A stretch of 64,000 nt of DNA from Castanea sativa (taxonomy: Eukaryota > Streptophyta > Magnoliopsida > Fagales > Fagaceae), in assembly GCF_040712315.1 (NCBI RefSeq), contig NC_134023.1, positions 17,555,442 through 17,619,441 of the forward strand, written 5' to 3'. Within the stretch, counting starts at the first letter, position 1; each line of letters starts with the position of its first letter. The notes under the pieces were generated by a model. That model saw only the letters and a program-made list of their open reading frames with translations, was not told where the DNA came from and searched no databases. Below are positions 1 to 15,500 of this stretch, one piece after another. A program made the translations under genes and the position numbers.

Positions 1-394
1 ATGTATTTACTATTTGAGACGTATCATATCTGTAATAGATTTTTCATCATAAAAATCATTATCAAGCACAATCTGTTGATTGCAATTCCACAACTAGACC
101 CTTTAAGGACCAATTAACCCATGTAGTTGAAACGAAAGTGGACAAACTTTGCATTAAGAGGAATGCAAAAGGCTGTTATACTATTGTCAAATAGAGTTAA
201 GGATATAAAAACAAATTCCAATTCCTAAATCAACTTTTTTACGTATATAGATTGAGCCTTCTCTCATCAAGTCAAATGTTCAACTCTAAATAGAACTCAA
301 TCTCATATTCAGGATAAGGATAAATCATCTATCCAAAAGAAATATTGATGTAATCTTCCTCTTATACTGATCTTGTATTAAACTAAAATAATGT
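1..394. other. AT-rich flank, no gene seen
   Basis: AT-rich sequence without a convincing reading frame, RNA gene or repeat. It leads into the small promoter and ORF relic that follows. Confidence 0.5.
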
Positions 395-530
395 CTATAT
401 ATACACAATACAAAGCTCTCATACAATAGTTAAGAGAGCAAAGTCATCACAAATGGCATATCTGAAAGTAATATTTCCTATCATCCTATCATCCATGATC
501 CATGTAATGACATATGCAAGCTCTACTTAG
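395..530 (+). pseudogene. Promoter plus signal-peptide-like 25-aa ORF (orphan 5' gene end)
   Basis: A TATA-like stretch near 395-404 is followed about 50 bases later by an ATG at 453 in a plausible context. The ORF of 25 codons ends at TAG 528-530. The peptide begins MAYLKVIFPIIL and has a hydrophobic core followed by small residues, like a secretory signal peptide. Just after the predicted cleavage region the frame closes, and the next about 150 bases show only short open stretches in all frames. I infer the 5' end of a decayed secreted-protein gene; the family is not recognisable. It could also be a chance ORF. Confidence 0.3.
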
Positions 531-3028
<2,498 letters not shown>

Positions 3029-4758
3029 ACTAACGGTTATGGCTGAATCCAGAAGTGCTCGTATATTAGTATGGTTTTCGATGGCTGTGTAATAGTGTTG
3101 GTTACCTTTTGTAATGTCTGTGTCTTGGTTTGTTTCATATGGGGCCAAGTTGAACTTGTTAGACACTTCGGTGTCTTTATTGTGTCACAAATAAGAGAGA
3201 CAATTTAATGTGTCCGCTAAAGTTTAGATTAATTTGTGCCTTCTTGCTATTTGGATTATACAAAAATTTAATGTTTGAAGATCAGGTAAATTTTAAATGT
3301 GATAAACATAAGCGATGGTACTGAAAATAAAATTTAGGCAAATAAATAATTACGCTTCAAGATTAGAATTTAACACATTGTATCCCATTTGTCCTTCATT
3401 TCTTTAGGTCCGCAGCATCAATGCAGTAGTAAGTAGCACAGACAAAGTTGTGGCACTAGCATCCAATTTAGTAGTGTTTGTTCAGTAAATCATTGAAATC
3501 ATTGAAATCATGATAACCTTGTGTTACCTGCGAACTCCCAAAGAGGCTACCTTCCATAGTTGGGCGTTACGTACAATTCTACCTCACACGCATTATTGTT
3601 TCTGGATCATCATGGCGCCCACCAAATTTTTCAAAAAAAAAAATGATTAGATTATATTAGTATGATAACTATCCCTGCAATTTAAATTTTTCTAAGAAAA
3701 TACTCAAACTGGCCCCCCAATTTTTGGATATGATTTTTATTGAAAATAATATTAATAATAATACTTGAAACACAATATTTTTACAACAATTTCACAAAAC
3801 ATAGGTATCAAGTAGATAAAAAAAACGATGTTAATAATAGACCAAAATGATGTTGTGTCAAGTAGATAAAAAAAATGATGTTAATAATAGACCAAAATGA
3901 TGTTGTGTCAAGTAGACCAAAATGAGAACCAATAATAATTTGTCGCTAAGTTTTATTTTGAAAATATTATAGCTACTCAAAAAAATAAAATAAAAATAAG
4001 ATTCTAATTTTTGCTCTATTTTCATTGAAAAACCTTTGGGCTTTGCACTTTTGGATTTGATAGTTGGAAGATCTCTTCTTCATTTTAGAAAAATCATTGG
4101 CCACAAAGTCAAACACCTTCAGCAAATCAACATCTGAACATATACCGGATAGGTAAGACCCAAGTGGCACCCACCACAAGTGAGTCTTTCCAATATAATT
4201 ATCTTCATCAAATAGATAATGACTCATATTTGCCATTCCCACAGCTCATATATATACTCTTTGAAAGATGGCAATAAAGATTCCAGTGACCTAAAAGTAA
4301 TTCAAGACCACGACAACAACAAACAAAGCTTAGTCCCAAACTTCAAGGAAAAAAATGGGGTTGTTCTCTTAACAAAATTGGTATAAAGTTAAGTTGAAAT
4401 ATCCTAATTCCATATTAATCCATGAAGAAGTGAATTCTCTTTAGGATATAACCATGATATTGAATGATTTTGATAAAGCAAGTTTAGCATAAATCAAGTT
4501 TCTACAATAAGACAATAATAATAAATTCTTATAAGTGTCTTTTCTGATTATTTCTTACGTGGATCTTTATCGGTTATGCTTAATTGGTTTGATAGGCTTT
4601 TTTCAGTAGGCAATAACATTTTGGTACTCCTTTTTCAGAAGGCAGTTCATTTGAATAAGACATACAAATCAAAATTTGGTATAAGTTATGAATTCTCTTA
4701 GTTACAATCAAGCTTTCCCGTAATGACAAATTGCACTCCTAGAAGAACAATTATCTAC
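3029..4758. other. GST 3' flank and AT-rich intergenic DNA
   Basis: The first about 230 bases are the GST 3'UTR, alignable with the 3'UTR of copy B near 45656-45830. A downstream block at 3405-3620 is duplicated near 45975-46165. From about 3625 the similarity stops and resumes near 7655, so roughly 4 kb has been inserted here relative to copy B. No coding gene is seen. Confidence 0.55.
3808..3925. repeat. 50-bp tandem repeat
   Basis: The motif starting tcaagtagat recurs at 3808, 3858 and 3908 with a 50-base period, two full copies plus a partial third. No coding potential. Confidence 0.7.
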
Positions 4759-5901
4759 CTAGGAAGCGCCGACGTAGCTAGGAGGGTGTCGCACCAGAGT
4801 TCGACACGGCGACGCGTGAGGGACACCGCTACCTGTTCGTCGATGCCACGTCCCTTTCTTTTCTTTTCTTTTTTTTCGGAGAGATACGCGCCGATTCGGG
4901 CTGATGTGTGCGGAATCAGGTTGATCCACGCCAAATCGGTCCATATTGGCGGCAGCCACCGATACCAGTGCCGAACCGACCGATTTAGGCTGATATTCAA
5001 AAAAATAATAATAATAAGGTGCGAAACGCACTGTTTGGCCGGGAAAAAAAAAGAGCGTGAAACACACCGTTTGGACAACAACAAAACCCTTATTATCTCA
5101 GACCTCAATCCGCAGGAGTTCTCACTTCTCATCTATACTCTTCAGCTCTCTCTCACTCTCTGGTCTCTCATCTCTGTGCTCCATATTCATATGATGTGAT
5201 GTGATTATAGGAGTCTTGTTAACTCCATATTCATATGTGCAATGGCTTGTATTTGAGAACATTTTGCATCTGCCTCTGCTCTTCGTCTCCCCTCTCTCAC
5301 TCTCAAGTCTCAACTCACTGTCACACTCACACAATCTCGCTCACATCCTCACCTACCCGGCGACCTACTCTCAAGTCTCAAGCTCAGGTATCAATCTCAA
5401 GCTTTCAATCTTAGTTTTTCATAGCTCTCACAGGCTCTGACTATTACTCAATGTGTCTATGATAGTGTGATCTGTTTTTTTTAATTTTTTATATAAGCTG
5501 TAATGTAATAATGTTGTGACTTGGGTTTGATTTTTAATTTAGTTAATAGTTATTGCTCATTGTGATTTGTGAATCTGCGATATGATTTTTTTTTTCAATT
5601 TTTTATATAAGTTGTTTGTAATGTTGTGAGTCTTTGTGACACTGGGGCTTGATTTTTTATTTAGTTAATAGTTATTATACATTTGTCAAATTATTTGTAG
5701 TTATTGTATATTTGGTATATGTTTATACAATGTGAAAAAGTATGCTTAGTAATATATTAAAAATATAAATAAAAATATTTTTAATAATTTTTTAATTGCC
5801 ACACCCCGCCGCACTCACACCCTACTTTTTCAAAAATTGCCTAGTCTCGCACCCACACCAGCACCCGTTCCTAAATCCGGAAACGCACCCGTGCTTCATA
5901 G
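4759..5901. mobile_element. hAT-like non-autonomous DNA transposon
   Basis: The block begins CTAGGAAGCGCC and ends in the imperfect inverted complement of CTATGAAGCACG. It is flanked by TTATCTAC (4751-4758) and CTATCTAC (5902-5909), an 8-bp target duplication with one mismatch, the length typical of hAT elements. Both ends are unusually GC-rich for the neighbourhood, while the middle has a CT-rich leader-like stretch (5120-5400). No transposase domain is visible, so it would be a deletion derivative. The inverted repeats match only partly, hence moderate confidence. Confidence 0.5.
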
Positions 5902-5909
5902 CTATCTAC

Positions 5910-8900
5910 ATCATACATGAAATCAATTATGGAGATCAAATCCTTAGAATGAGAATAAAATAGTTGGTCAGGTCCAATTAAGTCCTTTAAAAAATTTACT
6001 TTCATCACATGAATAAATAAAATACATGGATTATCAATTTAAAAATTTACAATTTTCCTAAAATAAATGAATTGCATGCATTATCAATTTTAAACTTTAT
6101 GTATCGTTGCAGCAAATTGAATTCACATGTTTTGAAACAATAAGAGAATGAGAATCTGTATCTTATGTATCAACATGTAATATTAATGCTATATACAAGG
6201 AATTGACTCTTCACTAAACAAGTATGTCATGTTGGTGTAGAAATATGTGTCATGATTAACAATAATTACCACCTATTTTGAAGTGAGTTCCAATAGGGAA
6301 TTGGGCTCCTTTTTCTTGAACAGAAATGGGGAAAATTTTCCAAGATCAGGAAAATTGAGAGTTTGTGGAACTTTCTGCAATTTTTGAGAGCGGAGTGAAA
6401 AATTTAAAAGTATCAGTTTTTCCAGAATAATGAGAAAATCTTAAGCAGAAAACTTTTGTTTTCAGCCCCTCACTTGTTCTTGATATCATAGATAATCCCA
6501 CTCACTACTGAGTACTGAACTAATCTAGAAGATCAAAGCCTTAAAATATGTTCTTTCAAGGACCGCAAAGAACAAAAATACACAAAATAAAAAATAAAAA
6601 CTCATTTAGACATTTTCACAAACAATACATATGCACTCATTGACATAGGCCTGTATCTTCAATTTACAACCACCTTCAGCCATGTTTTACACTTGCAATA
6701 CAAAGCAAGAGTTGCTCTTGATTTTCCCCTACTTCCTCTGATATTTCCTCAAAGTTTTTACGGCAAAGAAACTTGAGATACAAAGAAACCACAAAAATTG
6801 ATTGAATTGGAGCCATTGTCTCTCGTGCTTCCTTGTTTCTGTTCTTCCTTTTACTCCCTACTCTGTCATAGTCGCCTTCACCTCTCTCTCTCTCTCTTTC
6901 CCCTACGATTACAATAGTTTCTAACATTTTTTTAGCTGAAACATGCACTTAAGAGCAACAAAGTAATTTAAGTTCTATATCATGAAGCCATTGTTTAAGC
7001 CTTTCCCATGTTGTTTTCCAAAATACGAGCACCTCAACAGTCCTTTCTAATACAAATGTAGACAATTTGGTCCATGTCCTACGCGTGTATGGTTTGTCTT
7101 CAAAATAAAAAGCAATATTATTAGCAATAGTGTAATACTATTTAGAATCTCAATAATGTATGACTTTTCTTCAACTTGTCATTTGTTATTAAATTATAAT
7201 AATATTAATAATATATAAATATAATAAACGATTATATGTGTGATATGTGTAAATGAGTTTTTTTTTTTTTTTTGTTGGTGAATATGTAATGGTTATTTAA
7301 TTATATGGTTTTGTACTTATTCAATAATTGTTTTTTATTTTTAACAAATTCAATAATTATAATGAAAAATGAGAGATTTGAACCATATATTTGTTAAAAA
7401 CATCATAAGATGCAAGTTAAGTTACAAAAATCTTGGTAAAATTTTTTTTCTTAGAAGTTATTTAGCAAATTTTAATCATCTCATTCAACTATTTTACATA
7501 GTATAGATATATACAAATAGTATGGTTAGTAAAAAATTATTAATCTTATTTTATATTCGGTCCCTCAAATACATATTCCTAGCTTTGCCATTGCTTTATG
7601 GCCAAATTTGCAAGATATACTAGAGATGACCTACTTATTATACAACATGATTATCATTTCTAGATCTTCATGGCCAAATTCACAGGATATACTAGAGATG
7701 ACCTACTTATTATACAACATGATCATTGTGGGTAGTGCATTGTAACTTGCTCCCCATAAGCAAAACTTAGTCTTATTGGGAACCTCTACCTGCCACAACA
7801 ACTTATGCTTGCATTTAGATTTTGCCTCCAATATACTTCAACGTGTATATGAAACATTCCTTGTACCTTTGCCTCTAGAAGCGTACATGTAGAAAAGTGA
7901 TGAGATTTTGGGACTATATGATAACAATAACAATAACAACAACAATAACAACAATATTGACAGTAATCATATTATAAATTAATCCTAACAAACCATTTTA
8001 TCATTGGTATTATACATAAATACCATAATTTTATGAATTTAACACTATATAAGCAAAAATTAGAATTTATTTCCATTTTAAAGAGAGTTCTAAACACTTA
8101 AATTTAAAGAATAAAGTAAACTCGATAGATCATGAGTGCAAAACAAGCATTAGAATAACACTCATCAACAAATAATCAAAACTATAAAGTCTTAATGTAA
8201 TACCATAATTTACACCCTACAATTCAAGCATGTTATATCAATATTTCACAAATTAACTAATAGAACTAACTTATTGGTTTTTACAACATATTGGCTAGTA
8301 TGAAAATTAGAATGAATTTTATTTTGGGACTCCAAGTCGAGGACAAACTTAAGTTTACCATATTATAGGAATTTAATAAATTCTAGAGACTATTGCTGAA
8401 TCTTTTGTGGTACATTTATAGATTACTAATTTTGGCAACTATAGCCAACCTTAGTGGCTTGGCTATAGTCGTCGTAACCTCCAAAATCTCGCTAAAGGGG
8501 AAGTCTGGAATCAAACAGAAGAAAGATGATACCTTTATGAATTTAAAACTTCACTCCAATTTGCTGGCACCCTTTTGATAGGAGTTTTTTGAAAAAAAAT
8601 AGGAGACAACAAATTCTTCAATTGGACATTATCTTTATAATTGAGTTCATAAGCAAACCACAAATTCTAGTAAGCTTTGGAATAGGTACCTCTGTTTATT
8701 GCCGTTAGCTGCCATCCTAAGATTAGGGGAACAATCATCTATCTCTTCAAGTTTTTCATGACATTGGAGGTTTTCTCCCTTACATCATCATTCTAAAACT
8801 CGCAACAATACTTATAGTTTCTCATGACATCGGGGGTTTTCATTTACCATTTTTGGGATCCTTGTTGTACTGTAATTTCTTTTACCATTTTGGATCCTTG

Positions 8901-10622
8901 ATTTAAGAGTTATCATTTGAAGTACAACTTTCGTTGTAATTGTACAAGGAGATGCATCGATCACCAAAACTGTTGTACTTAAGAGTAATTAATTAATTTT
9001 GTGGAAAACCTTTAAATTCTTCAAGATTTTGTTAGACCTTTAATAACATTGCGAAACATGTAACAATAATTAAGAGAGGGAGAGAGAAAGATGACAACAA
9101 CAACAATAACAATAAAAACAAAACAAACACAACAACAACAACAAATTTAAGAAACGTAAACTTGTTTGTCTATTATTAAATTTTTTTTCCTTCTTAAGAA
9201 ACACATTATTATTAAACTTAGCGAGAATAAACATAAAACCATTATGTATAAACATAATAAACATAAATATTTTGAACAAATGGATTTTGAAAATCAAAAA
9301 CTCAAAACGATTACTTAAAAAATGCTCTTTTATCATTATGGTCCCTATCATTTTGCACTATATAGTCCCTAACGTTTCAATTGCATTAGTTTAGTCTGTA
9401 ACTTTTTGGCATTACCTCAAAATAATCCATACCATTAAGAGATGGATAGAAAATATTGACATTGTTAATGGTGGAAATTAAAAAAAAAAAAATTAATGCC
9501 ACTTGGGTTTCACATGGATCTCTAAACCCATCCCATAAAGTCCAGATCATGAATTACTCCAATAATTATAGGAATAAAGCCACCAACCACTAGGAAATCT
9601 TAGCTATTATACCTTCTTCACACACATCATAACATCAATTTTACTAAGAAACCAATAGAGCTAAATACTTATCAACCATCACACAAAGAAACCCATATAT
9701 ACTCAATCAAAATCTGATATCTCACAAATCCCATGAAAATGAATGAGCAGGTCGTGATTTAAATCCAAAACGTCATTATTATTCATCTCTCACCATTCTT
9801 CTACCGCAAGAACCACTATCTTAATCAAGGAGAGAAAAAGAAAACAAATCAACCAATTTATACTGCGACTGAGTGGGTTTAGGGATTTTAATTTCTCAAT
9901 CTTTTTCTTTATGACGTTACAATTGTGAGTTTTTTTTTTTTTTTTAATTTCTCTTTTTAAGAACATATGGTAGTCCACATGGAAACATTTGATGAAAATA
10001 TTTCTATGCATAACACTGGGTAGTAGGATAAATTGTCAAAATCTCAAGTTCTTTTCACATGTGAGGTTTGATTTATCGTGATGTGATGATTATATAACAT
10101 GAAAAATTCTGTGATTTTAAACCGAAATAGTTAGTATTGTACCATGTCGGTAGGTATGGCCAGAATTTGTCATAATTTTTAGTGAATCAATACGTAATAT
10201 TCTTCTAAAAGTATGTTCCAAAATGTACAAAATATCCTTTGAAAAGTATATTTTAAAATTTAATGTTGTACTGTGTTAGCTATTATGCACAAAATTAACA
10301 TGAACAATTCCATACCCGTGTTGAGATGGATTAGTGATAATAAACCACATTGATAAAAGGACTCTCCTAGATATTTTTAATTTTTTTTCACTGATCTTTT
10401 CTTTCTAATTTTGAAAAATTCCAGTGTTCCCTAGTTGCCACACTGTCATTTTGATTGGGGCCACCTCATTAAAGGGTTGTGTTAAAGAAGGACCATGATC
10501 ACATGAAGAGTTGCCCACGAAACACACCGTTATCCACCTAATCAAACAATGTGTTGATTAGTGTGATTGTGAATAGTAAACAAGAACTGGTGGGTCTATA
10601 TAGTTAGTAATTGAAAAAAAAC
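5910..10622. other. AT-rich intergenic DNA, no gene seen
   Basis: No supported gene in 4.7 kb. About 60 bases containing ggatatactagagatgacc occur twice, near 7599-7655 and 7667-7725. The second copy continues into about 270 bases (to about 7925) shared with the flank of GST copy B (46165-46433). An AAC/ATAAC microsatellite lies at 7920-7960. The stretch 9330-9480 contains 'gtccct' motifs resembling MULE-type terminal sequence, but no partner end was found. Confidence 0.5.
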
Positions 10623-11015
10623 CACTACAAAAAAACTGGCCTATTGCGGCGGGTGCGAAAACTACCACTATAGGTCGCCTATTGCGGCGCTTTTTCGGCC
10701 CGCCACTGTACATGAGATCTATTGCGGCGGGCTAATGGCCCGCCGCAATAAACCTAGTATATTGCGAAGTACTATTGCGGCGGGCCAGTGACCCGCCGTA
10801 ATAGACCTGCTTTAGTGGCCTTCGGCTTAGATATAGCGGCGGGTCATTGACCCGCCGCAATAGACCCTGTAATTGTAGCGGGCCTATTGCGGCGGGTGCA
10901 AAAACTGCCGCTATATGTCGCCTATTGCAGTGCGTTTTTGGCCTGCCGTAGTAGATGAGATCTATTGTGGTGTTTTTTGTGACCGCCGCTATAGGTAAAG
11001 TTTTTGTATAAAATC

Positions 11016-12990
11016 AAGTTTTTGTAGTTTACAATAATGCATAAAAAATGAGTTTAAAGATCAAATGGTAAATTACATCCGATTGGCATGAAAATTGGCA
11101 TGCATGTTAAGAACATATAGAAAATTTGATCCAACGGTTGGATTTTCAAAATATGAATTCAACAATAAGTTATTGGTTGGTGTAACATTTTTTAGAGTTA
11201 CATCAAGTGTAACTTGAACCCAACCCTATATTTCTTAATTCGATATGAATTTTAACAAATCTACCGTTAGATTACACTATTTTCATATATTTTTCATACT
11301 TAAAAAATTTTAAGGTGATCAAAGATTAATAGTCATGTCATCAATCAATTGTTTAAATTCAAGTTTTTGTAATTGAAAATAACGCATAAAGAATGAGTTT
11401 AAAGATCAAATTGTAAATTACACCTGATTGGCATAAAAATTGGCATGCATGTTAAGCACATATAGAAAATGTGATCCAACGGTTGGATTTTCAAAATATG
11501 AACTCAACAATAAGTTATTGGTTGGTATAACATTTTTTAGAGTTACATCAAGCGTAACTTGAACCCAACCCTATATTTCATAATTCGATGTGAATTTTGA
11601 CAAATCTACCGTTAGATTACATTATCTTCATATAGTTTTCATACTTAAAAAATTTCAAGGTGATAAAAGATTAATAGTCATGTCATCAATCAATTGTTTA
11701 AATTCAAGTTTTTGTAGTTTAAAATAACGTATAAAAGATGAGTTTAAAAATCAAATGAAAAATTACATCCGATTGACATGAAAATTGGCATGTATGTTAA
11801 GAACATATAGAAAATGTAATCCAACGGCTGAATTTTCAAAATATGAATTCAACAATAAGTTATTGGTTGGTGTAACATTTTTTAGAGTTACATCAAGTGT
11901 AACTTGAACTCAACCCTATATTTCGTAATTCGATGTGAATTTTGACAAATCTACCGTTAGATTACATTATCTCATATATTTTTCATGCTTAAAAAATTTC
12001 AAGATGATCAAAGATTAATAGCCATGTCATCAATCAATTGTTTAAATTCAAGTTTTTGTAGTTGAAAATAACGCATAAAGGATGAGTTTAAAGATCAAAT
12101 GGTAAATTACATCCGATTGATATCAAAATTGGCATGCATGTTAAGAACATATAAAAAATGTGATCCAACGGTTGAATTTTCAAAATATGAATTCAATAAT
12201 AAGTTATTGGTTGGTGTAACATTTTTTAGAGTTACATCAAGTGTAACATGAACCCAACCTTATATTTCTTAATTCGATATGATTTTTGACAAATCTGCCA
12301 TTAGATTATACTATCTTCATATATTTTTCATGCTTAAAAAATTTCAAGGTGATCAAAAATTAATAGTCATGTCATCAATCAATTGTTTAAATTCAAGTTT
12401 TTGTAATTGAAAATAACGCATAAAGGATGAGTTTAAAGATCAAATGGTAAATTACATTCGATTGACATCAAAATTGGCATGCATGTTAAGAACATATAGA
12501 AAATGTGATCCAACGGTTGGATTTTCAAAATATGAATTTAACAATAAGTTATTGATTGGTGTAACATTTTTTAGAGTTACATCAAGTGTAACATGAACTC
12601 AACCCTATATTTCTTAATTCGATATGAATTTTGACAAATCTGCCATTAGATTATACTATCTTCATATATTTTTCATGCTTAAAAAATTTCAAGGTGATCA
12701 AAAATTAATAGTCATGTCATCAATCAATTATTTAAATTCAAGTTTTTGTAATTGAAAATAACGCATAAAGGATGAGTTTAAAGATCAAATGGTAAATTAC
12801 ATCCGATTGACATCAAAATTGGCATGCATGTTAAGAACATATAGAAAATGTGATCCAACGGTTGGATTTTCAAAATATGAATTTAACAATAAGTTATTGG
12901 TTGGTGTAACATTTTTTAAAGTTACATGAGGTGTAACATAAAGCCAGACTTATATTTCTTAATTCGATGTGAATTTTGATAAATCTACCG
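11016..12990. repeat. 345-bp tandem array inside CACTA-1
   Basis: The start motif aagtttttgta recurs at 11016, 11361, 11706, 12050, 12395 and 12740, a 344-345 base period, with a last partial unit fading near 12990. Most units contain the palindrome CCAACGGTTGG and the gttac...gtaac inverted pair. Units are very similar, so the array expanded recently or is being homogenised. No reading frame is conserved. Confidence 0.92.
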
Positions 12991-13419
12991 TTTGATTGTG
13001 ACCATAATTTACCAAAATTAACCTTTAATTACACTCTTCAAGTCCAACAGTTAGATTTCAAATCTAAAAATGGCACGTGACTGACATGTGCTGTGTACTT
13101 GTATGATCATGTTCTCTCAATCTGACCATCCAATTAGTCATACTTTTTTTTTTTAAAAGTAAACGTAGTTAGTCAAATATTAAAATTCTTACATAAATTT
13201 AATAATAGCCATGATAATTTATTTTTTAATTTTTAATAAGAATGTGTGATAATTTTTGTCGTGTAGTATTTTTTTTTTTGTTGAGAAATTTGAGTGGTGA
13301 ATTTTATTGAGTATATGTGATTGTTTTTTTGTTTTTAAATTTTATTTCATAGCTCATTAATAAAATAACCAAGTGACTTCACCAAATTGCAGATTTTTTT
13401 TTAATTTTTTAAAAAATAA

Positions 13420-13456
<37 letters not shown>

Positions 13457-14220
13457 TGTTTTTATCTTCTTCTCTTATAATTTCTAAGTTGATAAAAATA
13501 TTAATTTAACAACAATCCATTTTAATCTAACTGAAATTCATACGTTATCGTTAATATTTAAATAAAATTATTATTTTATTTAAATATTAAATACAGCATC
13601 TGAAAGCTTCCACAATTTTCCACATCGTCATTTTAATGTTTTACACTAAATAGTGTGAGAGTTTTACGAGAGTCTTTCTTATTTCTTTTTCTTTGTATTG
13701 AAACCTAAAGTGAGTCATTTTTTTATATATAAAAAAAATCTAATGTGAGGTCTAATTAAAAATATTATAATTATTTTTTAAATCCTAATTCTAATATAGG
13801 TCTTTGAAAAAGTCAAAAATTTCAGTTTTCTATCATACATAGATAATAACTAGCCTTTAAGCGCACGCGCGTGCTCAGAGACTCTTCTATTTTTTTTGAA
13901 AATATGTTAATAATTTGCATCCATTATAATTTTGGATTACTATATTTTCCCATCACAAAATTTGATACTTAAATTTTGTGCTTTTTTTAATAGCAATTCA
14001 AACACAAACAAAACTTGAGGATAATTCAGTAAAAATATATTATTAACTCCCACGTAAAACTAAACTATTCTTTTTTTCATCAAATCCTAAATTTCAACCT
14101 CTTTTATCTCTCCCTCTATTTTTGAAAAATTGCTGTTTTTTTTTTTTTTTTTTGCTATTCCTTTAAAATTTCAATTCTCATTTTTTTTTTCTTCTAAATC
14201 TCTTCTTCCCTATTTGAAAA

Positions 14221-15500
14221 GTATATTTTCTATTTGAATTCAGTTAATTCTTGGTCCTTCCTTTCTTTTATTTTTTATTTTTTATTTTATTTTGCTAAAC
14301 TTAAATACTCTTAATTGTTCGATTACTTTTTTTTTTAATCTTTTTTTTTGGGGAAGTACGTTTTTTTTTTTGAACCATTTAGGGAAGTATGTTGTGTTAC
14401 TTTAAAGAAAAGAAAGAAAAAAATGTCAAAAAAAAATTCTCCTCTCAAAATCTCGATTTTTTTAAATCTCAAACAAAAATAATTGAATTTTAAACAAAGT
14501 GATAAACATAAATTTGTTATTGATAAACTTCTCAAATTCAAATCCTTTAAAAAGAGTTTGTGTTTGAGTGAAAAGTTTGAAAATATCAACACACAAAAGG
14601 AAAAGATAAGCCCAAAAAATAAAAAAAATCTGATACACATAGATAAGTATATTTTCTATTTGAATTCAGTTACTTCTTGGTCCTTCCTTTATTTTATTTA
14701 TTTTTATTTTTTTTAAACTCAAATACTCTTAATTGTTCAATTACTCTTTAAAAAAAAAATTAGAAAAGTATGTTGGGTTACTTTGAAGAAAAGAAAGGGA
14801 AAAAAATTCTCCTCTCAAAATCACGATTTAAAAAAAAAAAAAAATCTCAAACAAAAAAAATTGAATTTTTTTTTTGCAAGCAAACAAAAATAATTGAATT
14901 TAAAACAAAGTGATAAACATCAATTCGTTGTTGATAAACTTCTAGATTCAAAATCTTTAAAAAGAGTTTGTGTTTGAGTGAAAAGTTTGAAAATATCCAC
15001 ACACAAAAGGAAAAGATAAGCCAAAAAAAAAAAAAAAAAATCTGATACACATAGATAAGTATATTTTCTATTTGAATTCGGTTACTTCTTGGTCCTTCCT
15101 TTATTTTCTTTTCTTTTTCTTTTTTTGTTTTTTTAAACTCAAATATTCTTAATTGTTCGATTACTCTTTTTTTTAAAAAAAAAAAATTAGATAAGTATGT
15201 TGGGTTACTTTGAAGAAAAGAAAGAAAGAAAAATTCTCCTCTCGAAATCACGATTTAAAAAAAAAAATCTCAAACAAAAACAATTGAAAATTTTTTTTGC
15301 AAGCAAACAAAAATAATTGAATTTAAAACAAAGTGATAAACATCAATTCGTTATTGATAAACTTCTAGATTCAAAATCTTTAAAAAGAGTTTGTGTTTGA
15401 CTGAAAAGTTTGAAAATATCCACATACAAAAGGAAAAGATAAGCAAAAAAAAGAGAGTTTGTGTCAGTTAAAACTTAAAATTGAAAAGTTTGAAAATATC
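14221..15500. repeat. About 0.42-kb tandem array inside CACTA-1
   Basis: The segment starting gtatattttctatttgaatt recurs at 14221, 14647 and 15059 (periods 426 and 412). Each copy is followed by the same order of A/T runs and the tgataaacat and gagtttgtgtttgag motifs. A truncated echo occurs at about 15450-15530. The lysine-, phenylalanine- and leucine-rich ORFs here are low-complexity artefacts. Confidence 0.85.

Noticed and set aside
4723..5199. 158-aa plus-strand ORF and overlapping minus-strand ORFs
   Set aside because: Arg/Ser/Leu-rich frames open on both strands through the GC-rich end of a hAT-like element; no domain seen.
11016..12990. Regular repeat array as a possible CRISPR
   Set aside because: The unit is 345 bp with no short repeat/unique spacer alternation, and the context is a plant CACTA element.
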